Notes under the pieces: model-generated
Databases searched by the model: none
Seen by the model: the letters and a program-made list of their open reading frames with translations, nothing else
Told to the model about the DNA's origin: nothing
Shown here: positions 43,027 to 52,852 of the stretch, one piece after another
How positions within the stretch are numbered: position 1 is the stretch's first letter
Layout: the number at the start of each line of letters is the position of its first letter
Translations under genes and position numbers: made by a program
Source of the DNA: Neptuniibacter sp. CAU 1671
GTDB lineage: Bacteria > Pseudomonadota > Gammaproteobacteria > Pseudomonadales > Balneatricaceae
Direction of reading: 5' to 3'
Assembly (NCBI RefSeq): GCF_029222905.1
Contig: NZ_JARHUE010000001.1
Coordinates: 186,001 to 250,000, forward strand
DNA length: 64,000 nucleotides

Positions 43027-43917
43027 ATGCTTGAGTCTGAGAGCCGCGCAACGTCCAATCCAACCTGTCAGTTACTACCGGCAAAAACTAAAGATCTGGG
43101 TGGCTTTTCAGTACGGCGGCTGTTTCCGACCATCGGCCGGAAAATGGTCGGTCCCTGGGTTTTCTTCGACCATGTGGGGCCAACCGTTTTCCCTGCCGGA
43201 AATGGCATCAATGTCAGACCGCATCCACATATTGGCATCGCCACGGTCACTTACCTGTTTGAGGGTGAAATCTTACACCGCGATTCACTGGGCAACCTTC
43301 AGACAATCACCCCCGGTGCGATCAATCTGATGGTCGCCGGCTCAGGCATTACCCACTCAGAGCGTGAACGACCTGAAGTTACTGCCACAGATCACCCGCT
43401 ACATGGGTTACAGCTCTGGCTGGCGCTGCCCGAAGAGTCGGAAGAAACAGACCCGGCATTCTTTCATATTTCCGCCGCTTCAATTCCGGCGGTCGATGTT
43501 GAGGGGGTACCTGTACGTGTGCTGATGGGGAGCGCCTATGGCGTCACTTCTCCGGTGCCCTGCTTTTCACCAACTCTGTATATTGAGGCGGACCTCAAGC
43601 CGGGCCAGACACTTACCCTACCCGATGCGGAAGAGCTCGGTATTTATACAGCCACGGGAGAAATCAAGATCGGCATAACCACTGTGCCAGAACACTCTAT
43701 GGCAGTGGTCGAAACAGCCAAGTCTGTACGCATTGTTGCAACAGAGGCGACACGGCTTGCCATGATTGGCGGCAACCGTTTATCACCCCGCTTTGTTGAC
43801 TGGAATTTTGTCTCCAGTTCAAAATCACGTATTGAGCAAGCCAAAGAGGACTGGCGGCAGGGACGTTTCGCCAAAGTTGTGGGTGATGAAATTGAGTTTA
43901 TCCCCCTGCCTGACTGA
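43027..43917 (+). CDS. Pirin family protein
   Basis: 296 aa bicupin. The metal site is seen in RPHPHIGIATVTYLFEGE (His, His) and GSGITHSERE (His, Glu); a MVGPWVFFDHVGP lead-in is typical. Pirins bind Fe or Ni; some are quercetin dioxygenases and others act as regulators. AAGGAGAGAACCA precedes the ATG. Between trxC and metE with no obvious link. Activity cannot be chosen from sequence alone. Confidence 0.9.
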   Translation: MLESESRATSNPTCQLLPAKTKDLGGFSVRRLFPTIGRKMVGPWVFFDHVGPTVFPAGNGINVRPHPHIGIATVTYLFEGEILHRDSLGNLQTITPGAINLMVAGSGITHSERERPEVTATDHPLHGLQLWLALPEESEETDPAFFHISAASIPAVDVEGVPVRVLMGSAYGVTSPVPCFSPTLYIEADLKPGQTLTLPDAEELGIYTATGEIKIGITTVPEHSMAVVETAKSVRIVATEATRLAMIGGNRLSPRFVDWNFVSSSKSRIEQAKEDWRQGRFAKVVGDEIEFIPLPD

Positions 43918-43934
43918 GCCAACCTTCTCTTTGA

Positions 43935-43947
43935 TGAATAAAATTCA
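43935..43947. promoter_or_regulatory. MetR box upstream of metE
   Basis: TGAATAAAATTCA, a perfect match to the MetR consensus TGAA-N5-TTCA, 104 bp before the metE start. metR itself is not in the window. A shorter TGAATTCA palindrome lies at about 43998. Confidence 0.75.
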
Positions 43948-44050
43948 ATTTATATAAAAAATAAATCGTTTTTATTCATGTTAGAACCCCTTAATAATGA
44001 ATTCATATCATCAATTACAACCAATACATGAATTTTATTAAGGAAATACC

Positions 44051-46333
44051 ATGCAAACCCACATTCTTGGTTACCCACGGATCGGTGCAAAACGTGAACT
44101 CAAATTTGCCCTTGAGGCTTACTGGAACGGCTTGAGCGGTCGCGAGACCCTATCCGAGATTGCGCGTGAACTTCGCCACCAAAACTGGCAGGCCCAGATC
44201 GACAATCAATTGGGCTTTATCACTGTTAACGATTTCTCACTGTATGACCATGTGTTAGATCACAGTCAGCTACTGGGCGTGATTCCCGAGAGATTTCAGG
44301 ACGGCAGCAGCGACGCTTTTGATACTTACTTCCGGATGGCCCGGGGCCGTGCCCCGTCCGGTACAGATCAGCGTGCCTGTGCCATGACAAAATGGTTTGA
44401 TACCAACTATCACTATCTGGTGCCGGAACTGTCTGCAGATCAGGTTTTTGAGCTTAACCCGGGCAAACTCCTGACTGAACTGCGTGAAGCCAAACAACTG
44501 GGTCATCCTGTCAAGCCAGTCCTGCTAGGACCCATCACCTACTTGTGGCTGGCAAAATCCTGCCAGGCCGACTTTGACCGTCTATCACTGCTGCCATCGC
44601 TGCTGCGTACCTATCAGCTGTTGTTTGAACTTCTTGCAGATGAGGGTGTTGAATGGATCCAGATAGACGAGCCGGCACTGGTACTCGAACTTGAAGCCGA
44701 TTGGGTTAATGCCTATACGACCGCATACCAGCAACTGAGCAATCCACGTATTAAAACGCTGCTCACCACCTATTTTGGTGGACTGGGTTCTAAACTTGAA
44801 CAGATTGCACATCTACCGGTAGCCGGTTTCCATCTGGATTTGACCCGCAGCGGTAACGACTACCTCAAACTCGCCAGCCTGCTGGATCAGGATCAGATCC
44901 TGTCACTGGGTGTCATTGACGGGCGCAACATCTGGAAATCCGACCTGACACAGCTCAGCGATCAGCTGCAATCGCTGGCCGGAAAACTGGGTGAACGCCT
45001 CTGGTTGTCAAGCGCCTGCTCCCTGTTACATGTCCCGGTTGATCTTGAGCAGGAACAGGCGCTGGATGCAGAACTGAAATCCTGGCTCTGCTTTGCCCGG
45101 CAAAAACTCGCTGAACTTAATATCCTGGCGTCTGTGCTTGGCGGTGATCCCACTGACGCGCTGGATGATAACTTCCTCGCGTTAAAAGCACGTCGAGCCT
45201 CAACTCGTATCCATCAGCCAGCGGTAAAAGCGCGTTTGACGTCAATCACCCCCAGCGATGCCAGCCGTAGCAGCCCCTACGCAGAACGCGCTCCGTTACA
45301 GCGCGAGCGACTCAACCTGCCGCTCTATCCGACCACGACGATTGGTTCTTTTCCGCAAACCTCCGATATTCGTCAAGCCCGTTCGGCCCTGCGAAGCGGC
45401 AAACTGTCGGCGGGTGAATACGAGTACGTGATGAAACAACAGATCAAAACCTGCATTGAGTCACAGCAGCGCTATGGACTGGATATGCTGGTCCACGGTG
45501 AAGCAGAACGAAATGATATGGTGGAGTACTTTGCTGAATTTCTGGAAGGTTACGCCGTCAGCCAGTATGGCTGGGTGCAGTCCTATGGTTCCCGTTGTGT
45601 TAAACCACCCATTATTTTCGGCGATGTCAGCCGTCCGGAACCCATCACCGTGGGGTGGAGCCGTTATGCCCAATCCCTGACCGATAAACCGGTCAAAGGC
45701 ATGTTGACCGGCCCGGTAACAATGCTGCAGTGGGCCTTTGTACGGGACGATCAGCCCCGCGCGACCACCTGCCTGCAAATTGCCCTGGCCATCCGTGATG
45801 AGGTCTGTGATCTGGAACAGGCAGGTATTCATGCGATCCAGATTGATGAACCTGCAATCCGTGAAGGCCTGCCGCTGCTGGCCTCTGAATGGCAGGCGTA
45901 TCTGGACTGGGCAACCTTTGCTTTCCGGGTCAGCGCCAGCGGCGTCAAAAACGACACCCAGATTCACACCCATATGTGTTATTCGCAGTTCAATGACATT
46001 ATGCCCGCCATTGCCGATATGGATGCTGATGTGATCACCATCGAAACCAGCCGTTCAAACATGAGGCTGCTGGAGGCCTTTGCTGACTTCGATTATCCAA
46101 ATGAAATTGGACCGGGTGTCTATGATATTCACAGCCCCAATTTACCGGCGGTTGCCGATATGGTTAGGCTGATTGAACTGGCCGAACAGCAGATACCAGC
46201 GGAGCGGTTATGGGTTAATCCGGACTGCGGTCTTAAAACCCGTGGCTGGAAAGAGGTTTCAGCGGCACTGATCAACATGGTGGCCGCAGCCAAAACATTA
46301 CGTGAGAACCGTCTTCTCGGTAAAACAGCCTGA
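44051..46333 (+). CDS. metE: Cobalamin-independent methionine synthase
   Basis: 760 aa, close to E. coli MetE (753). The N-terminal half starts [19 protein letters not shown]; the catalytic half has [12 protein letters not shown] and the zinc ligands His641 and Cys643 in [10 protein letters not shown] and Cys726 in [11 protein letters not shown], at the same numbering as the E. coli enzyme. It transfers a methyl group from 5-methyltetrahydropteroyl-triglutamate to homocysteine. AAGGAAATACC precedes the ATG. Likely activated by MetR through the box at 43935. A strong terminator follows. Confidence 0.97.
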   Translation: MQTHILGYPRIGAKRELKFALEAYWNGLSGRETLSEIARELRHQNWQAQIDNQLGFITVNDFSLYDHVLDHSQLLGVIPERFQDGSSDAFDTYFRMARGRAPSGTDQRACAMTKWFDTNYHYLVPELSADQVFELNPGKLLTELREAKQLGHPVKPVLLGPITYLWLAKSCQADFDRLSLLPSLLRTYQLLFELLADEGVEWIQIDEPALVLELEADWVNAYTTAYQQLSNPRIKTLLTTYFGGLGSKLEQIAHLPVAGFHLDLTRSGNDYLKLASLLDQDQILSLGVIDGRNIWKSDLTQLSDQLQSLAGKLGERLWLSSACSLLHVPVDLEQEQALDAELKSWLCFARQKLAELNILASVLGGDPTDALDDNFLALKARRASTRIHQPAVKARLTSITPSDASRSSPYAERAPLQRERLNLPLYPTTTIGSFPQTSDIRQARSALRSGKLSAGEYEYVMKQQIKTCIESQQRYGLDMLVHGEAERNDMVEYFAEFLEGYAVSQYGWVQSYGSRCVKPPIIFGDVSRPEPITVGWSRYAQSLTDKPVKGMLTGPVTMLQWAFVRDDQPRATTCLQIALAIRDEVCDLEQAGIHAIQIDEPAIREGLPLLASEWQAYLDWATFAFRVSASGVKNDTQIHTHMCYSQFNDIMPAIADMDADVITIETSRSNMRLLEAFADFDYPNEIGPGVYDIHSPNLPAVADMVRLIELAEQQIPAERLWVNPDCGLKTRGWKEVSAALINMVAAAKTLRENRLLGKTA

Positions 46334-46339
46334 ATCCGG

Positions 46340-46370
46340 GGCACGTATCAGTTTCTGATACGTGCCTTCT
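46340..46370 (+). terminator. Intrinsic terminator after metE
   Basis: GGCACGTATCAG-TTT-CTGATACGTGCC followed by TTCTTTC. Confidence 0.88.
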
Positions 46371-46587
46371 TTCGGAATACATGATGCTGTCAAAAATAAA
46401 ATCCAAGATTGATTGACTAATGAACAGAAGCGTTTATGATGGTGGCAGCTCGAAAGAAGACCTCGTATATACACTCCTCTACGCAGTTTTAGTCATAATT
46501 CTTCGTCCTGTAGTTTTAAAGTACCTGCCCTTTTTCCGCGTAAGTCTGCCTTATGGCAATCTAATTTAATGATCACAGGATATTATT

Positions 46588-46797
46588 ATGTCTAATAAAA
46601 TCACCGGCACCGTAAAATGGTTTAACGAAAGCAAAGGTTTCGGTTTTATCGAACAGCAGTCCGGCCCTGATGTATTCGCTCATTTCAGCGCTATTGTCAG
46701 CTCCGGCTTCAAAACCCTGAACGAAGGCCAGCAGGTTGAGTTCACCGTAAGCCAGGGTTCTAAAGGCCCACAGGCTGAAAATATCGTCGCTCTGTAA
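46588..46797 (+). CDS. CspA-family cold-shock protein
   Basis: 69 aa, single cold-shock domain. RNP1 KGFGFIE and RNP2 DVFAHF are intact, and [11 protein letters not shown] begins the fold. Binds single-stranded RNA/DNA as an RNA chaperone. The roughly 150-bp AT-rich leader upstream of the start is long, as often seen for temperature-controlled csp mRNAs, though I cannot fold it by hand. Terminator at 46843. Confidence 0.95.
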   Translation: MSNKITGTVKWFNESKGFGFIEQQSGPDVFAHFSAIVSSGFKTLNEGQQVEFTVSQGSKGPQAENIVAL

Positions 46798-46842
46798 GAC
46801 CGCCGATACCACCCCAGCCATCTAAGTTGGGGTCATGATATC

Positions 46843-46876
46843 AAGGGCAAACCTTTTCCGGTTTGCCCTTTTTTGT
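46843..46876 (+). terminator. Intrinsic terminator after the cold-shock gene
   Basis: AAGGGCAAACC and GGTTTGCCCTT arms with a TTTTCC loop, followed by T-rich DNA. Confidence 0.9.
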
Positions 46877-46934
46877 TAGCGTTGCCAGGCATATGACCGA
46901 ACATTTATTCGGTACAGTCTGACTGGAGAAGCCT

Positions 46935-47243
46935 ATGTATGTCGCTATGAACCGCTTCCGCATTGCCCTGGGGCAGGAAGAAACCTTTATCGAGATCTGG
47001 AAAAACCGCGAAACACATCTGGATGAAGTCCCGGGTTTCAAGAGTTTTCAGCTACTACAGGGTCCAACCACAGATGAGCACACGCTGTTTGCTTCCCACA
47101 GTATCTGGGAATCAGAAACCGCGTTCAGAAACTGGACCACATCCGAAGCGTTTCGCAAAGCTCACGCCAATGCCAAACCTGCCTCGGGTGTCTATCTTGG
47201 CCCACCACAATTTGAGGGTTTTACTGCGGTTTTATCGCAGTAA
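46935..47243 (+). CDS. Antibiotic biosynthesis monooxygenase (ABM) domain protein
   Basis: 102 aa ferredoxin-like ABM fold: MYVAMNRFRIALGQEETFIE, a helix with RETHLDEVPGF and the strand HTLFASHSIWES. Related to IsdG-type heme-degrading enzymes and small quinol monooxygenases; the Asn near residue 7 and Trp in HSIWES fit the IsdG catalytic pattern, but this is not decisive. GGAGAAGCCT precedes the ATG. Neighbour of a globin-coupled cyclase on the other strand. Confidence 0.8.
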   Translation: MYVAMNRFRIALGQEETFIEIWKNRETHLDEVPGFKSFQLLQGPTTDEHTLFASHSIWESETAFRNWTTSEAFRKAHANAKPASGVYLGPPQFEGFTAVLSQ

Positions 47244-47248
47244 GCCAA

Positions 47249-47273
47249 AAAACAGGGGGCTAAAAAGCCCCCC
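47249..47273 (-). terminator. Terminator shared by the convergent ABM and globin-GGDEF genes
   Basis: GGGGGCT-AAA-AAGCCCCC; followed on the minus strand by TGTTTTTT and preceded on the plus strand by an A run. Confidence 0.8.
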
Positions 47274-47295
47274 ATCTGATCTCCCATTCGATCGA

Positions 47296-48384
47296 CTACT
47301 CGGTTTCCTTTTCCGGCTCTGATCGTTTTTTATGCCGCCGTTTATCGGCGTACATGCTCTTATCCGCTTTGTGGAGTAACTCTTCCGGCTCCAGATATTC
47401 TGTAGGTCCGGTCTCAGCGACCCCGATACTGATTGAAAAATCCACTCCGCGACTGGCCAGTTCTTCCTGCAGCCGAGTCCGGTAAACCTGTTCAGCATCT
47501 TCCCCAGTACAATCGGGCATGATGATGCAGAACTCATCCCCCCCACAACGGAAACAACTGTCTTCACTGCGCGACACACGACTGATTGAGCTGCCCAACG
47601 TACGCAGCACATCATCGCCTTTATTGTGCCCCTGTGTATCGTTGATCTGCTTGAAGTCGTTGATATCCAGATACACCACTGCAATGGTTTCAGCACGCCG
47701 CTGAGAAGCCCGCAGACAGCTTGTCAGAGTGTCGGTCAGGTGACGCACATTCAGCAGACCAGTCAACGCATCGGTGCGGGATAACTCCTCCAGCTGCTGA
47801 GTACGCAGGCGAACGCGATTTTCCAGGTGCAGCGCATACTCATCTGATTTCTGTTTCGAGATCTCAATCTCTGCCAGCAGGCTTCGGATATAGGTATCGA
47901 ATACCAGAGTGACGTCAAACATCATCAGCTTTTCCAGTGCCGTTGAAGTCAGATGATAGGTGTCGTCATCACTGATTTCAGAACGCAGCACTGTGATAAG
48001 CAGCGTCTTCAATGTAAAAATCGCAGAAAGATAGAGTTTTGGTTCTACCCCGATACGTTTATGTACCAGACCGATTCGCAGCCGGTTATTAACATACTCA
48101 ATGTCATACAGACCACTGAACAGATCAATTACATATTTACGCTGCGCGTGGCGCAGGCGGTTGAGGGTATCGGCGTCGCCGATCAGAAGCGCAATTTCAG
48201 GGATGCTGGTCTGGGTTTCATAAAAGCGGGCAACAATTTCATCAATACGGCTGTCAATAATTCCCTTGGCCTGACGCAGGGCGCCCAGATCAGCTTCATC
48301 AAGATCGAACAGATTTTTACGATGAGCAATCTCAAATTCACTGATTTTCATCTGTTCAAGGAGGGTAGTTTCAGTCTGTCTCAT
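47296..48384 (-). CDS. Globin-coupled diguanylate cyclase
   Basis: 362 aa from ATG 48384 (a TTG at 48441 would add 19 residues; neither has a strong ribosome site). Residues 1-140 form a sensor globin, with the proximal heme histidine in RIGLVHKRIGVEPKLYL. A helical linker leads to GGDEF (about 205-345): LTGLLNVRHL, YLDINDFKQINDTQGHNKGD and an intact FRCGGDEFCIIMP. The layout is that of DosC/YddV oxygen sensors making c-di-GMP. A basic/acidic tail ends it. It lets O2 or NO set c-di-GMP level. No DosP-type partner is adjacent. Confidence 0.88.
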   Translation of the reverse strand: MRQTETTLLEQMKISEFEIAHRKNLFDLDEADLGALRQAKGIIDSRIDEIVARFYETQTSIPEIALLIGDADTLNRLRHAQRKYVIDLFSGLYDIEYVNNRLRIGLVHKRIGVEPKLYLSAIFTLKTLLITVLRSEISDDDTYHLTSTALEKLMMFDVTLVFDTYIRSLLAEIEISKQKSDEYALHLENRVRLRTQQLEELSRTDALTGLLNVRHLTDTLTSCLRASQRRAETIAVVYLDINDFKQINDTQGHNKGDDVLRTLGSSISRVSRSEDSCFRCGGDEFCIIMPDCTGEDAEQVYRTRLQEELASRGVDFSISIGVAETGPTEYLEPEELLHKADKSMYADKRRHKKRSEPEKETE

Positions 48385-48723
48385 CCGGTTTCTCGTGGCG
48401 AAGTACACTTTTAACAAATCGCGTAACAAATCGTGATTCAATCATGTATCCATACGCCTCTATACAGCTAAAAAGCCACACAGCGCCTTACATGCAGCGC
48501 AAACTTTAAATGACACGGTGCTCTGTTCTAACTCCATGAGGGCTTCTATTCGAGTATAGATCAGAGGCTTGACACTCAAGAGCAGAGGTTTCAGAGAATG
48601 CCAAAAAATTTCGAAACATTTGTATGAATTTGTAATTAAAAACTGATCTAAATCAACAAAATTAGAATATTTCGCAGTTTAATTATTGCGCCCTTGCCTT
48701 CTGTATAAAAGATGATCAAAAAA
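48385..48723. other. Intergenic region, promoter side of the globin-GGDEF gene
   Basis: 339 bp, AT-rich at 48600-48680. It should contain the promoter of the minus-strand cyclase. No ORF of interest. Confidence 0.5.
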
Positions 48724-48811
48724 AACCCACCAAAGGGTGGGTTAACAAGATCAGTCAGGGGTTGATAGGGACCCCTGACTGAAAGATCGAAACCGGAGGG
48801 TGATAATCCGG
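48724..48811 (-). terminator. Three consecutive hairpins ending the prp operon
   Basis: In transcription order (minus): CCGGA/TCCGG (48811-48793), AGTCAGGGGT/ACCCCTGACT (48780-48753) and AACCCACC/GGTGGGTT (48743-48724) followed by TTTTT. The last is a standard intrinsic terminator after prpF. Confidence 0.85.
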
Positions 48812-48830
48812 CTTCAAAGGCAATCTCTGT

Positions 48831-50009
48831 TCAGAAGGTATCACCCGGTATCCGCACAAAACCTTCCATCAAAACGCGTGCACTGCGGCTCATCACCGCT
48901 TTGGTTGCGGTCCATTCACCGTTCACCAGTGCTGCTGCCGCGCCAACCCGCAGCGTGCCGGATGGATGACCAAATGTTACGGCATCACGTTCAACGCCAC
49001 CAGCCGCCATGTTCACCAACGTGCCGGGCACTGCAGCCGCAGTTGCAATGGCAACCGACGCCGTGCCCATCATTGCATGGTGTAATTTACCCATGGACAA
49101 CGCACGCACACAGACATCAATATCGGACGCCGTGATCTGTTTACCGCTGGATGCTTCATAATCGGTCGCTGGTGCAACAAACGCCACCTTAGGGGTGTGC
49201 TGACGCGCGGCCGCTTCGGCGATATCCGAAATCAAGCCCATTTTAACCGCGCCATATGCACGAATTGTTTCAAAACGGGCCAATGCATCAGCATCCGAAT
49301 TGATATCTTTCTGCAACTCGGTGCCGGTATAACCAATCTCTTCCGCATTCAGAAAGATGGTCGGAATACCTGCATTAATCATGGTAGCCTTGAAACAACC
49401 GATTCCCGGTACGTCCAGATCATCCACCAGATTGCCGGTGGGGAACATGGAACCTTCACCGTCGGCCGGGTCCATAAATTCAATGACCACTTCTGCAGCC
49501 GGGAAGGTCACACCATCCAGCTCAAAATCGCCGGTTTCCTGCACCTGGCCATTGGTGATCGGCACATGCGCCATGATGGTTTTGCTGATGTTTTTCTGCC
49601 AGATACGTACGGTGCAGATACCATTTTCAGGAATACGCGACGGATCTACCAGACCACCCGCAATCGCAAAGGCACCGACGGCGGCAGTCAGGTTACCGCA
49701 GTTACCAGACCAGTCGACAAACGCCTTGTTGATAGCCACCTGACCAAACAGGTAATCCACGTCATGATCCGGCTCTGAGCTTTTATCCAGAATGACGGTT
49801 TTACTGGTGCTGGAGGTGGCGCCACCCATGCCATCGATCTGCTGACCATAAGGGTCCGGGCTACCAATCACCCGTAGCAGGATCTTGTCACGGGCTTCGC
49901 CCGGTTGCTGGGCCGCTTCCGGCAGATCCTGACGACGGAAAAACACCCCTTTACTGGTGCCGCCACGCAGGTAAGTCGCCGGAATCTTAATTTGCGGTAC
50001 GTGAGCCAT
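48831..50009 (-). CDS. prpF: PrpF, 2-methylaconitate isomerase (AcnD partner)
   Basis: 392 aa of the PrpF family: IPATYLRGGTSKGVFFRRQD with its Cys/Lys-type active region, later SGNCGNLTAAVGAFAI and HPSGTLRV near the end. PrpF isomerises the trans-aconitate product of AcnD so that the methylcitrate cycle can continue. Last gene of the gntR-prpB-prpC-acnD-prpF cluster; about 120 bp after acnD with a hairpin between. Confidence 0.95.
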   Translation of the reverse strand: MAHVPQIKIPATYLRGGTSKGVFFRRQDLPEAAQQPGEARDKILLRVIGSPDPYGQQIDGMGGATSSTSKTVILDKSSEPDHDVDYLFGQVAINKAFVDWSGNCGNLTAAVGAFAIAGGLVDPSRIPENGICTVRIWQKNISKTIMAHVPITNGQVQETGDFELDGVTFPAAEVVIEFMDPADGEGSMFPTGNLVDDLDVPGIGCFKATMINAGIPTIFLNAEEIGYTGTELQKDINSDADALARFETIRAYGAVKMGLISDIAEAAARQHTPKVAFVAPATDYEASSGKQITASDIDVCVRALSMGKLHHAMMGTASVAIATAAAVPGTLVNMAAGGVERDAVTFGHPSGTLRVGAAAALVNGEWTATKAVMSRSARVLMEGFVRIPGDTF

Positions 50010-50081
50010 GTTAATGCTCCTCTACCCCATCAGTAGAAACAGATAAACCGATGAGTAAAAAACTGATTTATAAAAACAGGT

Positions 50082-50117
50082 GAGCAGGTCACAGAGCCGG
50101 TTTAACCGGCCCTGCTC
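50082..50117 (-). repeat. Hairpin between acnD and prpF
   Basis: GAGCAGG / CCTGCTC outer arms and GCCGG-TTTAA-CCGGC inner arms. No T-run, so more likely an mRNA-stabilising or processing structure than a terminator. Confidence 0.55.
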
Positions 50118-50130
50118 GCCGCTTGCAAAC

Positions 50131-52734
50131 TTATGCCTGACCCAGGAAGTCCTTGGCAAACTTCTGCAGCACACCACCCGCTTTGTAAACGTCTACTTCA
50201 GCAGCGGTATCCAGTCGCGAAGTCACCGGTACTTCAACTACATCACCGTTAGCGCGCTTGATCACCAGTGTCAGTTCACCACGCGGAGCCAGATCACCTT
50301 TAATGCTGTAGGTTTCAGTGCCATCCAGTGCCAGCGTCAGGCGCGTAGTGCCTTCGTGGAACTGGACTGGCAATACACCCATACCAATCAGGTTGGTACG
50401 GTGAATACGCTCAAAACCTTCAGCGACAATCACTTCTACACCTGCCAGACGCACGCCTTTAGCCGCCCAGTCACGTGAAGAACCCTGACCGTAATCCGCA
50501 CCCGCTACCACGATCAGGTTCTGACCACGGTTCATGTAGGTTTCAATGGCTTCCCACATGCGCATCTGCTGACCTTCCGGTTCAACCCGCGCCAGTGAAC
50601 CCTGAATCACGTTACCGTTTTCATCGCGGCACATTTCGTTCAGCAGTTTCGGGTTCGCCAGGGTGGCACGCTGAGCCGTCAGGTGGTCACCACGGTGCGT
50701 TGCATAGCTGTTAAAGTCTTCTTCCGGCAGACCCATCTTGTGCAGGTACTCACCGGCCGCACTGTTCATCAGAATCGCATTGGAAGGCGACAGGTGATCG
50801 GTGGTGATGTTGTCCGGCAGAATCGCCAGCGGACGCATGTCGGTCAGAGTACGCTCACCCGCCAGTGCACCTTCCCAGTACGGCGGACGACGAATGTAGG
50901 TCGACATTGGACGCCAGTCATACAGTGGGCTTTCTGCCTGCTCTTTTTCACCCAGATCAAACATCGGGATGTAGATCTGCTTGAACTGTTCAGGCTTCAC
51001 ACACTGCGCCACAATCGCATCAATCTCTTCATCGGATGGCCACAGGTCTTTCAGCGTAATCTCTTTACCATCCACCACGGCCAGCACATCGTTTTCAATG
51101 TCAAAACGCACGGTACCGGCAATTGCGTAAGCCACAACCAGTGGCGGTGATGCCAGAAATGCCTGTTTAGCATACGGGTGGATACGGCCATCAAAGTTAC
51201 GGTTACCGGACAGTACCGCAGTGGCATACAGGTCACGGTCGATGATCTCCTGCTGAATCACTGGATCCAGCGCACCGGACATGCCGTTACAGGTGGTGCA
51301 GGCATAGGCCACAATACCAAAGCCCAGTTTTTCCAGTTCAGTCAGCAGACCGGCTTCTTCCAGATACAACTTGGCCACTTTAGAACCCGGCGCAAATGAG
51401 CTTTTCACCCATGGCTTACGTACCAGGCCCAGTTCGTTGGCTTTTTTCGCCAGCAGACCGGCAGCAACAACGTTGCGTGGGTTAGATGTATTCGTACAGG
51501 AGGTGATCGCAGCGATAATCACCGCGCCATCCGGCATCAGACCTTCGGCTTCTTCGGTTTTGCCGGAGGCCAGTTTGGCTTCGTCGGCGATACCCCGTTC
51601 AGCCAGTGCAGAGGTTGGCAGACGACGGTGTGGGTTAGATGGACCGGCCATGTTGCGAACAACAGAAGACAGATCAAACTCCAGCACGCGTTCATATTCC
51701 GCATTTTCCAGTGCAGTCGCCCACAGACCAGTTTCTTTGGCGTACTGTTCAACCAGAGCAACCTGCTCCGGTTCACGGCCGGTCAGTGTCAGATAATCAA
51801 TGGTCTGCTCATCGATGTAGAACATCGCCGCAGTGGCACCAAATTCAGGAGTCATGTTGGAGATGGTTGCACGGTCACCGATGGACAGGCTGGACGCGCC
51901 TTCACCAAAGAACTCAACGTACGCACCTACAACGCGCTCAGCGCGCAGGAACTCTGTCAGGGCCAGCACGATGTCGGTCGCAGTGATGCCCGGCTGACGT
52001 TTGCCCGTCAGCTTGACACCTACGATATCCGGCAGGCGCATCATGGAAGGATGGCCCAGCATCACTGTTTCAGCTTCCAGACCACCCACACCCACAGAAA
52101 TAACACCCAGTGCATCAACGTGTGGCGTATGTGAATCGGTACCGACACAGGTATCCGGGTAAGCAACGCCGTCACGGTTCTGCACCACTGGCGACATTTT
52201 CTCCAGGTTGATCTGGTGCATGATGCCGTTACCGGCAGGAATCACATCCACGTTTTCAAACGCAGTTTTGGTCCACTCGATGAAGTGGAAACGGTCTTCG
52301 TTCCGACGGTCTTCGATGGCACGGTTTTTCTCGAACGCATCCGGATCAAAACCCGGTGCTTCTACCGCCAGCGAGTGGTCAACAATCAGCTGAGTCGGCA
52401 CAACCGGGTTCACCTGAGACGGGTCACCACCCTGCTCTGCAATCGCATCACGCAGGCCGGCCAGATCCACCAGCGCCGTCTGGCCAAGAATGTCATGACA
52501 TACCACACGGGCCGGGTACCATGGAAAATCCAGGTCACGTTTACGTTCGATGATCTGTTTCAGCGCATCGGTCAATGCTTCTGGCTCGCAACGACGAACC
52601 AGTTGCTCTGCCAGAATACGGGAGGTGTAAGGCAACGTGGCATAGGCACCTGGCTGGATCGCTTCTACAGCCGCACGGGTATCAAAAAAATCCAGTGCAG
52701 TTCCAGCCAACGGCTTGCGGTATTCAGTGTTCAT
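50131..52734 (-). CDS. acnD: AcnD, Fe-S dependent 2-methylcitrate dehydratase
   Basis: 867 aa from ATG 52734, with GGAG 7 bp upstream. Aconitase family: cluster Cys in TSCTNTSNP (about 430) and CTTCNGMSG (about 495), and DNITTDHLSPSNAI at the swivel domain, with GADYGQGSSRDWAAKG near 740. The AcnD branch is indicated by length and the adjacent prpF. It dehydrates (2S,3S)-2-methylcitrate to 2-methylaconitate. Third structural gene of the propionate cluster; preceded by a hairpin attenuator after prpC. Confidence 0.95.
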   Translation of the reverse strand: MNTEYRKPLAGTALDFFDTRAAVEAIQPGAYATLPYTSRILAEQLVRRCEPEALTDALKQIIERKRDLDFPWYPARVVCHDILGQTALVDLAGLRDAIAEQGGDPSQVNPVVPTQLIVDHSLAVEAPGFDPDAFEKNRAIEDRRNEDRFHFIEWTKTAFENVDVIPAGNGIMHQINLEKMSPVVQNRDGVAYPDTCVGTDSHTPHVDALGVISVGVGGLEAETVMLGHPSMMRLPDIVGVKLTGKRQPGITATDIVLALTEFLRAERVVGAYVEFFGEGASSLSIGDRATISNMTPEFGATAAMFYIDEQTIDYLTLTGREPEQVALVEQYAKETGLWATALENAEYERVLEFDLSSVVRNMAGPSNPHRRLPTSALAERGIADEAKLASGKTEEAEGLMPDGAVIIAAITSCTNTSNPRNVVAAGLLAKKANELGLVRKPWVKSSFAPGSKVAKLYLEEAGLLTELEKLGFGIVAYACTTCNGMSGALDPVIQQEIIDRDLYATAVLSGNRNFDGRIHPYAKQAFLASPPLVVAYAIAGTVRFDIENDVLAVVDGKEITLKDLWPSDEEIDAIVAQCVKPEQFKQIYIPMFDLGEKEQAESPLYDWRPMSTYIRRPPYWEGALAGERTLTDMRPLAILPDNITTDHLSPSNAILMNSAAGEYLHKMGLPEEDFNSYATHRGDHLTAQRATLANPKLLNEMCRDENGNVIQGSLARVEPEGQQMRMWEAIETYMNRGQNLIVVAGADYGQGSSRDWAAKGVRLAGVEVIVAEGFERIHRTNLIGMGVLPVQFHEGTTRLTLALDGTETYSIKGDLAPRGELTLVIKRANGDVVEVPVTSRLDTAAEVDVYKAGGVLQKFAKDFLGQA

Positions 52735-52820
52735 AACGTACTCCATCGAGTCGCTCAATGGGTGTAGTCAGGCAGGCAAGGTGCCAGCCTTATGACAACC
52801 CAGTGTTATCTTTTTTGTCC

Positions 52821-52843
52821 AAAAAGGCGGCTGTAAGGCCGCC
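52821..52843 (-). terminator. Terminator-like hairpin between prpC and acnD
   Basis: GGCGGC/GCCGCC stem (52826-52843) followed on the minus strand by TTTTT. As an internal site it would lower acnD-prpF expression relative to prpBC. Confidence 0.65.
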
Positions 52844-52852
52844 CTGTACCTG

